Assembly: GCF_024323335.1 (NCBI RefSeq)
Contig: NC_066581.1
Span: 183,288,830 to 183,352,829 of the forward strand
Direction of reading: 5' to 3'
Length of the DNA stretch: 64,000 bases
Origin: Lathyrus oleraceus
Lineage: Eukaryota > Streptophyta > Magnoliopsida > Fabales > Fabaceae
Made by a program: the position numbers and the translations under genes. How positions within the stretch are numbered: the stretch's first letter is position 1; every line of letters begins with the position of its first letter. The notes beneath the pieces are model-generated. The model saw only the letters and a program-made list of their open reading frames with translations, made no database searches and was not told the DNA's origin. Below, one piece after another: positions 49,842 to 59,500 of the stretch.

Positions 49842-51071
49842 ATGCAACCAATAGACACAATTTTCAGAGGCAGAGTTCAGAGAAGGCGTTATGATTATTT
49901 AGCTCGGAAGGATATGGCTTTGTCCATATATTATGATGGACCTAACATGGATAAGTTAGGTGTCCGAGACATCATCTTGTTTATGTTTAACCAGTTAGGA
50001 TGGGAGAATGCTGCTATTAAGAGATGGTTTGTCACTTACCGTGAACTTACCATAGAATTCCTTAGCTCCCTAGTTTACAACCCCGAGCATGGTTACAGAC
50101 TTAACAAATGGTTGATTTCCTTTAGGCTATTTAGCATGGACTTCACTTATAACCGTAGAAACCTTGCTGACCTCCTAGGATTTCCTAGTGGCCCATTTGT
50201 TTTCACTACCCGCCAGGAGGAATTAATCGATGACATCGACCTAGAGTACTTTTGGGGTAGTTTAACTAGAGATTACCACCCTAACCCCAACGAGATGCAC
50301 TCCCAAATGATCCATAACCCTGCTATCCGCTACTTCCATAAAATACTAGCTCACACCCTGTTTGGTAAGGAAGAGAACAACACCATAGTGTCACGAGATG
50401 AACTTTTCATCTTATTCTGTGTCGACCAAGGTCGACATGTCAATGTTGTGACATTTATGAGGGAGAGATTCATTCACCTTGCAAAGAACAATCACACCCC
50501 AATCTTAATAGGTGGCCTAGTAACCATGATAGCTGATGCCATTGAACTTAGACGCCCACTTTACGAGCATGTACCGTTTGGACACATCCGACCCATGGAC
50601 ATTGAATTTTGCTTTAACTGTAGAATCATAGGCAACCTTGGGCCGAATAATTTTGATTACCTCATTAATAACGAAGTTGTCCGACTATTTACCCTGCCTA
50701 ACCATGAGAGAACAAGTGTTCATAACCGCAATAATTGGCTTTATGATTTAGATGAACACCCAATTGATCCACCTTCACCTCCTGAGACACCGCCTATATA
50801 TGAGTATTTCAATGACCCTATCCATGTTGATGAATCTGACCCTGAAACACCTCCAAACTACTATAACATAGATGAAGCAGAACTTCCATCCTATGCAGAT
50901 AATCTTGCCATGCTTCTTACCCGTCTGAATGATTTCCATGCTGACATCACAACTGTGAAAAAAGAGATAAAGATCATGCGCCTTGATATCTTAGGCCTAA
51001 TGGATGTAGCCGTCGAGCAGTTTGATCATTTGAACCAGGCTGTAGCTGCATTGGGACAGAACCGTGGCTGA
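49842..51071 (+). CDS. Athila ORF3a, intact env-position protein, 409 aa
   Basis: This is an intact frame starting MQPIDTIFRGRVQRRRYDYL at the first ATG after the spacer. The N-terminal half matches the plant transposon protein / Athila ORF family in layout: a basic start, 'FRLFSMDFTYNRRNLADLLG', then 'HNPAIRYFHKILAHTLFG' near residue 158. The middle is helical and partly hydrophobic, without a clear signal peptide or strong transmembrane helix. Residues ~310-350 are Pro/Asp/Glu-rich, and the C-terminus has a heptad-like segment ('TTVKKEIKIMRLDILGLM'). The biochemical function of the family is unknown; its place corresponds to env. It is homologous to ORF3b downstream. It is the only long gene of this element without a stop. 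Confidence 0.85.
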   Translation: MQPIDTIFRGRVQRRRYDYLARKDMALSIYYDGPNMDKLGVRDIILFMFNQLGWENAAIKRWFVTYRELTIEFLSSLVYNPEHGYRLNKWLISFRLFSMDFTYNRRNLADLLGFPSGPFVFTTRQEELIDDIDLEYFWGSLTRDYHPNPNEMHSQMIHNPAIRYFHKILAHTLFGKEENNTIVSRDELFILFCVDQGRHVNVVTFMRERFIHLAKNNHTPILIGGLVTMIADAIELRRPLYEHVPFGHIRPMDIEFCFNCRIIGNLGPNNFDYLINNEVVRLFTLPNHERTSVHNRNNWLYDLDEHPIDPPSPPETPPIYEYFNDPIHVDESDPETPPNYYNIDEAELPSYADNLAMLLTRLNDFHADITTVKKEIKIMRLDILGLMDVAVEQFDHLNQAVAALGQNRG

Positions 51072-51360
51072 TTTCACTGACCACTGATCTCTCTTGCTCA
51101 CACTAAGCAATGAGGACACTGCTATGTTTTGTGTGGGGAGGGAGCACATTTTATTGCTTCTATTTATTGCTCTTTTATCGTTATTATTTCTTATATTACA
51201 TTTAATTTTAATCTTTTAATTTAATAACACTGCTATTTATTTATTTATGCTTCTATATTTATTTATTTATGCTTCTATATTTATTTATTTATGCTTTTAA
51301 ATTCAATTTCTCAGTCATTATATTATACAGAGTATTAAACTGCTGCAACATTTAATGAGA
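51072..51360 (+). other. Spacer after ORF3a with 3' Athila block and small repeats
   Basis: 'gcaatgaggacactgct' and 'gtgtggggaggg' near 51106-51150 form a block that also follows ORF3b ('gcattgaggataatgct', 'atgggagg' near 53131). At about 51232-51297 a roughly 27-bp unit (ttctatatttatttatttat...) occurs three times. Confidence 0.65.
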
Positions 51361-51580
51361 AAATTTGCAAACAAGCGTGTGACGACCGTCACATATAGTG
51401 TGACGCCCATCTCACAGACGTGACGACCGTCGCGGATCCACCACGCTCGTCACACACCATGCAGATGACCATTACGCATAGCTGACCGTTGCAAACGATC
51501 GTTACACACCCGTTACGCGTGACGACCGTCACCCCCCTGTGACGACCGTCACGAAACCAGAGAGCACGCCTATAAATACA
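51361..51580 (+). promoter_or_regulatory. Internal promoter-like module upstream of ORF3b
   Basis: Exact GTGACGACCGTCAC palindromes lie at 51379-51392, 51519-51532 and 51539-51552, with further variant sites between. The last two are spaced exactly 20 bases apart. A TATA box TATAAATA lies at 51571-51578. The stretch 'CCAGAGAGCACGCCT' just before the TATA resembles 'CCAGAATTCACGCCT' in the 3' LTR (about 54416). The same palindrome occurs in both LTRs of this element. Promoter activity is inferred from these features. Confidence 0.65.
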
Positions 51581-51730
51581 GGCGCACTTCCTCTCTTCTT
51601 CCTCATCAATCATCCTACTCACACCACTCTTCTCTCCATTATTCAACTCTTTATATCCTTTTAAGCGAGAAGCGTGTAACTCACGATATTCATCCTCCCA
51701 CCGACACCTATAATTTCATAAACCTCACCA
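51581..51730 (+). other. Leader of ORF3b
   Basis: Pyrimidine-rich sequence (cttcctctcttcttcctc and similar), typical of a plant 5' untranslated leader, between the TATA box and the ATG at 51731. Confidence 0.5.
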
Positions 51731-53092
51731 ATGGCCCGTCAAGAGAGAGCAGCTCCTGACCTCTCCACCGTCGTATTCAGAAATGGAGAAGTCGGCGAGC
51801 GCCAAAGAGACAACTACCTCAAATTCTATCAACGTTCAGTCCAAGCAACGAGGTATGTTGATAACGATGTCTGACGGAGCTGGGACTTCTGGACGGCGTG
51901 GGTTGGATGCTGATAAACTCCGGTTTGACACAGCTTTGCACCACACCGCAACCGACATACAAGGCGCTGAACTTGGAATTCCTGAGTTCCTTCTCCTACA
52001 TTACCCCCCTGGCGCAACTCAGTTTCTCACCGGAGTCGCCACATTCAGAATGTTCGGTACCGAGTATTCCCTAAACCAAACTTAGATAGCGCGATGCTTG
52101 GTTTCCGACATGGAGAGGGAGTTCGTTGTTGTATCCCTGACGAATGGTCAGAGATAGCATTTGGAGTATGGCACAGCCTGACCAACATGAACGCCACAAG
52201 CTGGGATACGCTCAACGCAACTTACATTCACAACCCAGCTATTAGATATTTCCACCGAGTCCTGGGGCACACGGTTTTTGGAAGAGTCAGCAATCACAAG
52301 GTAAACTCCAAGGAACTCTTCCTTCTTCACTGTGTGTTCACCCTGGTCGCGTTCAATGTCACTCCATTCCTATTATCCAACATTCAGGCCGCTTGCATGA
52401 GAGGCAGCCAGGCGTTCTGTTTTAGGGGAATCATCACCTCCATAGCACTAGGCCTGAATCTAGGGGATAGGCTCGCCGACTTGCCAGCCGAGTTCCTCGA
52501 CATCGACTATTGTCGTGCTTCACACCTGATCAAGGCTAAAGACAACGAGAAGTATCATCCTATGGTTAGAAACAAGATAGTCCGAAGCATCATCATGCCC
52601 AACAGGAACCGTACAGATTCGCAGAATATGGCAAATTGGATTTTTGATCTGAACGCCCCTGAAGCAAATGAAGGAGATCCTAATAATGGAGCATATGAAG
52701 TCGAGGAAGAACTTGACCGAGGCATGCCACAGCCACCTCCGGAGTACGCTGCGAAGATATCTTCCCGAGGCCAGCAAAGAAACGAGCGACAACCCACCAC
52801 CATGGAAAACATCTACGCTGAGATGTTGCAACACAACCAGAGGATGGAAGAACGCCAGACGGAAATGATGCAAGCAATCCAACAGATACAACGGGATCAA
52901 CATGACTATGCAAACTGGCACGACCAGGGGATGGCGGAGCTTTCAGACCAGATGAGTGCCCTGACATATCGCGTAGATGCCATCCAGGAGTACACTCAGC
53001 ATGTGGGATTGGACCCTACCCAGCGAGGAAGAGGTGAGGGTGCACGAGCAAGAGTCAGAGCACGCAGAGGCCAACAGCATGACGACGAGTAG
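51731..53092 (+). pseudogene. Athila ORF3b, second env-position gene, N-terminus frameshifted
   Basis: The ATG at 51731 gives MARQERAAPDLSTVVFRNGE. The reading then passes through other frames (breaks near 51870, within the C-run near 52010 and near 52085) before the long open part from 52094 (332 codons). This holds 'HNPAIRYFHRVLGHTVFG', clearly homologous to ORF3a, then 'NWIFDLNAPEANEGD', a Gln-rich coiled coil ('EERQTEMMQAIQQIQRDQ') and a basic Arg/Gly-rich tail ending at 53092. Function is unknown, as for ORF3a. It has its own promoter-like module and its own downstream conserved block, so it looks like a separate transcription unit that has decayed. Confidence 0.8.
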
Positions 53093-54098
53093 CGATCTTC
53101 TTGATTCTTTTCTTTTTCTTTATATTGTCGCATTGAGGATAATGCTTTGTTTAAATATGGGAGGAAATCCCTATCTTTCCTTTACTTGTTTCTATTTTTA
53201 GCCAATACAAAAAAAATTGTTTGTCCTTATTAAATCGTTACCATCATTCAATCATTTATACATAATTTGGCATAACAAAATTTTTTCCTTAAAATTAAAT
53301 GCATACCCTACGAGTATATAGGTTGTCTTACAGAGGTTCTGTTAGGAAACTGAGAAAAATCTAACAAGATTGATACCGTCCCGACACCTTAGATCCCTCA
53401 CTTCTGCGAGATCAGTTTGAATACCCATTATACCGATACCTTAAGTCTCCGTTCTAGATTAACCCCTAGTAGTTTATACTAGCAGTCAGCACCGTCTCAA
53501 GCACAAACCACGTGAAGAGCCGATGAATATAAGTGTTTGATGCCTACGAACTAAAGAAAATCCTTCATACTTTTGCTATCAGGAAATTGATAAATGAACC
53601 ATACAAACGGTTGCAAGATATACAAAAGGAAGGAACATAAATACCCAGTTGGTTGGTTCAGAGGTACCTGGTACTGGACTCGGTAGGGAGAACTACGGTT
53701 CGATCCCCCACAACCTTCAAAAAGGGGATATATAAATGGGTACCACACTAGTGTACCAGACCCCGTGCTAAGTAAAGGATCAAAGTCACTAACCGGCTAC
53801 TTCACTAAGTGCGTGCGAAGGCAAAGGGCTTAATGTGATTGCGCTAGAATGAAACCGGGTGAAATAGGAACGAGAGACACTAGGTTGAGCTATAATAGCA
53901 TGATTCGAACTGGCTTGTACAAAGGAGAGGTCTACGTTAATGCATTTTGCTTGTGTCGTCACTGTATCTTTAGTGTTTTACTTGAGTATCTACCGTCTTA
54001 ACAAAGTACCCAACAACCACGTACGAATTGGAAATGTATTCACGTTTAATTAGTGTTTTAAAAAATTTCATTTGCTTGAGGACAAGCAAAGATTCAAG
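53093..54098 (+). other. 3' untranslated region of inner Athila
   Basis: No gene is supported. The conserved Athila motif CTTGAGGACAAGCAAAG (a small CTTG/CAAG hairpin) lies at about 54076-54092 just before the polypurine tract. Confidence 0.7.
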
Positions 54099-54110
54099 TT
54101 TAGGGGAGTT
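54099..54110 (+). promoter_or_regulatory. Polypurine tract of inner Athila
   Basis: TTTAGGGGAGTT directly precedes the 3' LTR start TGATAACG. It is the plus-strand primer. Confidence 0.75.
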
Positions 54111-55708
54111 TGATAACGCGAAAATACATCATATACTTGCCTTGATTTACACTCAAAGATCATACCACTTTAGTTTATATTCCGATTATTCTGCAAGTAT
54201 TCGAGTTATTTTTGCAGGTATTTCAATCTCCAAGCATAAATGAGCAAAATGTAGAAACGGAAAAAAAAGAAGAAGAAACAGATGAGAAAACATCAGAAAC
54301 ACAGAAAACATAAGAACGCAGAAATTGCTGATGTGACGACCGTCACAAGGTGTATGATGACAGGCACGCCCAGCCTGTGACGACCGTCACAGGCCCATGA
54401 CGAGCGTCACACGACCAGAATTCACGCCTTGAAGCAGTCAACAGAAGCGTGCAAAACGTGTCTATATTCTCGCAACAGAACCACTTTCCCGTGGATTTCT
54501 CAATCAACTGAGTCATTCCTTGTTTTCCTCAACTGCCATGACCTACCAAGAGATATAAAAAGGACAGAAGTTGGAAAAAAGGGGACGTCTACTCTCCCTC
54601 TGCAATTTATATTTTCTACAGCATTATAGCTTTTTAGTGTTATTTTTCCTTCAGCAACATTTGTTTTCCCTTTCTGAAAGTATGTTACCATTCAGTTTAG
54701 AATTTCCGTTTTCCCTTTTCCTTTCCGTTTTTAAGTTAGCCAAAGTAGTAGTTTCCTACACTAGGGAACTACTACACTTTATTTAATTTAGTAAGCAATT
54801 GTATCGAAGAAGCAGAATCCTACCGACCTGTGGAGGACTGCTCAAGTACTCTAAGATTCGACGTACTCTGTTAATCCGATTGCCAGGTTTTTATTCAATT
54901 ATTATTATTATTATTGCTCTGTTATTATAATTATGTTTGCTGCATTGTTAATTTATTTATGCTCGTCTGTGTTTGCGTTATTTAACATGTCCGACTAAAC
55001 TATCGGTATCGGCATGTAACAATTTAATTAGATGGGATTTAATAATAATCGGTGAAAAACTCTTTTTCTCAAACAATCTTTTCGGCTGCGGTTTTTAATT
55101 TGAATTTAATTAACTTTGTCACAAAAGTGAGAAGCAATTTAGTACGATTTTGCCATGAGAGTGGGAAATTAACTAAGGTGAGAACCAACAATCGTGAGAG
55201 CGTGAGGCTCGAGCTGGATAGTAAAAACTAGGCATTGATTTTAAAAACAGCGAGAGCACTTTAAAAGCAATTAGAACTTATTTATTTTCAAAAAGTATTT
55301 TTAACTTCAAATGGGACAGCGAAAGCGTACATTTTGACTTAAAGTTATAGGCTGAATCAACAATCACGAGAGTGTGAGATAAAGCCTTTTAAATAAGTAT
55401 TTTCTACTGAAAGATATTTGGTATTTGAACTATACACCGGTGACTTATCGAATCCCTGACGATTAATGCGTTGCATACTGATTCCTTCTATTAATATTTT
55501 CTTAAAACTTAACTTCCCTTAGATTTAATTTTCTGCAACTAAACTTCTAAAAATTATTCCCTTAGCTAAACATAATAACGTCGGTAGCATTAGTTTGACC
55601 ATCGGTCCTTGTGGATTCGATATCTTTTAAAACTAAAATGACTAGACTGTGCACTTGCAGTCAAGTACCCGATAGACTATATTCTATATACAGTCACGAC
55701 ACGTATCA
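54111..55708 (+). repeat. 3' LTR of inner Athila
   Basis: It begins TGATAACGCG and ends CACGTATCA. Palindromes GTGACGACCGTCAC lie at 54333-54346 and 54377-54390, the TATA box at 54554-54563 and a TTA microsatellite near 54900. Length is 1,598 bases. Confidence 0.95.
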
Positions 55709-55713
55709 CCAAG
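55709..55713 (+). repeat. Target site duplication CCAAG, right
   Basis: Exact copy of 22439-22443. Confidence 0.95.
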
Positions 55714-56340
55714 CTGAGGTGTCCAATAGAGAAATAAAGAAAATCTTAGAGAAAATAACATCTACTTCAAGAAAGGATTAGTCTCTCAAGCTTGATGAAG
55801 CTTTGTGGGCGTATCGTATCGCCGACAAAGCTCCAATTGGCCTTACCCCTTTTCAGATGGTTTATGGGAAAGCTTGTCATCTTCCAATGGAATTAGAGCA
55901 CAAAGCGTTATGGGCATTGAAGTTTTTAAACTTTGATCCCAAGTTATCCAGAGAAATGAGGAAGTTACAGTTGCATGAGATTGATGAACTGAGAATTTAA
56001 TCCAATGATTCCAATAAGCTCTACAAGCAGAATGTTCAGAGGTATCGTGACAAGAAAATTATCAGAAAAAATTCAAACTCGGGCAGATGATATTATTGTT
56101 CAATTCAAGATTGAAACTATTTCCGGGTAAATTAAAGTCCAAATGGTCGGGTCATTTCCAAATCAAAGAAGTGAAGCATTATTGAGCAATCGTGTTGGAA
56201 GATCTCGTTTCGAAAGAAAGTTGGACAGTGAATGGTCAAAGGTTGAAAATATACCTTGGTGGTGAGATTGATCGGTTGACAACAACATTTCCTCTTGGCG
56301 GTCCTTGAAGTCACCATAGAACCGTCAAGTTAATTGACGT
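55714..56340 (+). pseudogene. Outer Athila integrase, C-terminal part
   Basis: It resumes the integrase cut at 22438 with '[14 protein letters not shown]' (third catalytic residue), then 'LDEALWAYRIADKAPIG', 'FQMVYGKACHLPMELEHKAL' and 'LQLHEIDELRI'. A stop at 55998 and a frameshift near 56075 precede '[20 protein letters not shown]', the C-terminal domain, which peters out near 56310. Stops also occur near 55780 (in 'SRKD*SLKL'). Confidence 0.88.
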
Positions 56341-56553
56341 TAAACAAGCGCTTATTGGGGGGAAACCCAATTTTATAAGTTTTTTTAGCTTTCTAGTAGT
56401 AGTATAGGTATGTCAGGGTGAAAATCATGCCATTTGAGGCATTTTTTAAATTTTGCACTTATTTGCATGCGCTAAGTGCGGTCTGACTGAGCTAAGCGCA
56501 GTCTGGGACTTTAAAAAAATTAATTTGTTGAAGGTGCTAAGCGCGATGTTTTG
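56341..56553 (+). promoter_or_regulatory. Spacer after outer integrase with GCTAAGCGC motifs
   Basis: The conserved post-integrase block 'gcgcttattggggggaaacc' lies near 56350. Three motifs of the type GCGCTAAGTGCGGTCTG, GCTAAGCGCAGTCTG and GCTAAGCGCGAT lie at about 56468-56546. The same motif is found in the outer element's 5' LTR (16597-16643) and just past the insertion at 60799. This may be an internal control region for ORF3. The role is inferred. Confidence 0.5.
56549..56553 (+). repeat. Target site duplication TTTTG, left
   Basis: Matches 60795-60799 exactly, flanking the TGTAACGCC...GGTGTTACA insertion. Confidence 0.85.
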
Positions 56554-59500
56554 TGTAACGCCTCTAACTTATTTAATTATTTTTATTTAATTATAGTATT
56601 TTATGAATTATTTGATAATTTATTTAAGTGATGTTGGTGTATTTTTTTAGTGTTTTATGATGTTTTAGAGTATTCGAGGGTCTTTTAATAGTTTAATAAT
56701 TATTAAAAAAATTGGGTCAGAGCGATAGATTTCATTTAATTATTTAAAAATAACGATAATAGTTATTTTAGGTTTATAATAATAATTATTTAATTATTTA
56801 AATAGAGCGTGAGACCTTATTTTAAAAATATATTTTTCTTTTAAAATCAAATAAATAATTTGAATAAATATTAAAGGTGTCACGCTTAATTAAATAATTA
56901 TTTAATTTAATATTTATTTTATTTTATTTATCAATTAAATAAATATTTTGTTTGAGACTACATATTTGAGAATTAATCTTAATGTTTGATTAAACATTAT
57001 ATATATCGTGAGGGAGAGTGCGAGAGTGAGGGGAAAACTAAGGTTTGGGGGCATATCGCTAAACGACGCATCTGAGTCTGAGGAGACCATTTTGGGAGCG
57101 ATCGTGAGACATCAATTTGGAGAGGGAGAAACATCAAGACCTTAAAAGCTCAATCAATAAGGTAGGGGGATTCTTGTTATATGGTGGGTTTTTAGGAAGT
57201 AGGGTGATGAGTGTTCCCTTCTCCTCTCATCAATTCCAAGGGTCTTTGACCCTATAAATCGTATGATTGATTTAGTATAATATGAAAGTGCATGTCTGTG
57301 ATTGTTTTATTAAAAAGTATTGATCCTTGAACGTTTGATCAAATTGTATTTTTCCAAAACTCTTTTGGTCAATTCTATATGATAATATCCCACAAGTGTT
57401 TATAGGGATAATGATATGAATATAAGTTTTTTTTAGTGTTGAAGGCTAAATCGATCGTTTGTTTTACGATCTGTGTTCAAATAGGATAATCTAATTTTGT
57501 CACTTTTTGGTAATTCGATAATAGTATTGATATGGGTATTTTAATTGATAAAATAATTTTTGGGAAAATCTTTTTAAATTATTGAAACTAATGATTTTTA
57601 ATAAAATATAAACTTTTTATGATCTGATGATAAATTTTATAAACTGAATAACTTTTCCAGAAAAATATAATTATAATTTGGTCAATTAGTGATTCGACGT
57701 GTGTTCAAATGAGATAATCCCTTTTGGTCAACCTTTGTCCTTTTTGATCGTTAAACGCAATCCATTTTTCATAAAAATAACTTAATCGATAACTTTTTCT
57801 TGAAAAACTCTAAAATTAATCTTTTGGCGAAAATCATAACTTTTGCAAATTTGTCATTGTGAATTGTATGTTGTAAGAATTCGACATTGGGAGGCGGAAA
57901 CATAGGAAATTTGAGGTAGGAGGGTTGGTTGCACGTATCAAAGGAGAAGTCGCGCTTCAGAGCGGTTCAACATAATTTTCGTATGTTTGGCGTCCGATGT
58001 CAAAATAACTCGTATTATATCTTTTCAGAAAGGGAATCATCCTAGGAGTCAAACTCACTACTAATCAGTGATTATTCATTTTTAAGCCGTTTAAGCTCGT
58101 TTAAGTTCCAAAAACAACACTTTCCTATTTTCTAAAATTTTAGCAATTTATCTTTTATTTGTTTTATTTATTTATTTTGTTTAAGATTAAAAGCCCATAA
58201 GACTCATTAGAGTTTCTTTGTTTTGTGTATTTAAAGACCTTTGGCAATGCCATAAGGATTAACCTTTAGATTATAATAAATTTCAGAGTTTTGTTTACTC
58301 TTTCTGGTGAATAATAATAATTTTTATAAATAAAGCTAATGATGTTATAAGTCTTTTTGTTGGAAAAGTAATGATGTTAGTCTTGATAACTTTAAATTTT
58401 TCGTAATAAAATTAAATTAAGTATAAACCTTTGATTTAATTAAATTAAATTCTTTTGAGGAATTAACAATGTTACGATGTTATTCTGGAGGACTATGACT
58501 GACATTTGGGTTCATACTTAGAACCTGTTATGGTGATAATGATGAAATGTCAATTTTCGATGAATATACAACCTTTGATGATGTTTGGGTTATTTTTTGT
58601 GGATGTTGGTTTGAATCCTTATAACATGTCATGCATTCATAATATTTCGGAGTTAGGTGAGACTTCAGTCTATTTTTGGGTGGCCTCAGATCCTATGGTG
58701 GGGATCGTTAGTCTATTTGAGGGATTATAGGTATGTCTCAAATCCTATGGTGGGGATCGTCACTTCAGTTGAGGGGCCAACGACTTTTAACGATGGTGGA
58801 CGATATTAGTAACATACCTCTGATATTCATAAAACTTTGGTACCACATGCATTTAGGTGATGGAGTTGGTGAACATTAGTCTTGCATACATTGATGTGTC
58901 TTGTGATGAATGGTTGTTTCGATGTTGTGTTTTGTGTTTGTGATTGCATGATTATCATTCATGTTTAGAGTGAATTATCATTTCTCGATTATTATACTGT
59001 TTGCCGAAAATTTCACCATTACTATATGTAAGTATATGTTGGAGAATAGCCATCCAAGGCGCAGCGGAATTTAAAAATTTCTCCATTTAGTGATCCTTAC
59101 GAATGGGCATGATCAGTGATAGAATTGTTACCTCTTGTGGCGATTCAAACTTTTGGTGCAGATCTCTGATAATGATCAAAACTTTTGATACAGATCCACG
59201 GGGCGATCACGAACGTTGAACGATGACAACGTCTCTACTCAGTCCACACGAACGGATTCCTTCAATCGCAGTGCTAGCTGTTATGAATGAAGGCTTTGAG
59301 TGAGAGAGAGATACGAAATTCCAACTCTTCAGTTGTGTTTTCTGTCTCAGTGAGAGTTACAATGCTTCTACCCAAGGGGTTCTATTTATAGAACCACTTG
59401 TGTGGGCTTCAAGCCAAAAAGCCCACTTAAGCGCATTTTGGCCCATATCTCATAATATGCCAAAATCACTTAAGTACTTGGTACCTTACCATATTTCGTA

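Larger units (their letters stand above)
22444..55708 (+). mobile_element. Inner Athila-type Ty3/gypsy retrotransposon, complete but interrupted
   Basis: Two LTRs (22444-24015, 54111-55708), primer site, gag-pol, two ORF3 genes and a polypurine tract are all present. A perfect 5-bp duplication, CCAAG, flanks it inside the integrase of the outer Athila. Excluding the Ogre insertion with one copy of its target duplication, the element is about 13.3 kb, in the Athila size range. Over the first ~105 aligned LTR bases I count four differences, and the 5' LTR lacks about 31 bases present in the 3' LTR. The gag-pol frame has seven stops but no frameshift. Confidence 0.95.

Noticed and set aside
51379..51552. 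CRISPR-like or satellite array reading of the GTGACG palindromes
   Set aside because: The units are irregularly spaced, few, and embedded in a retrotransposon with a TATA box; a regulatory cluster fits better, and CRISPR arrays are not expected in plant nuclear DNA.
58506..58730. 74-codon ORF in the 2.9 kb solo LTR
   Set aside because: It has no motif and its frame covers an internal repeated block; it is likely chance.
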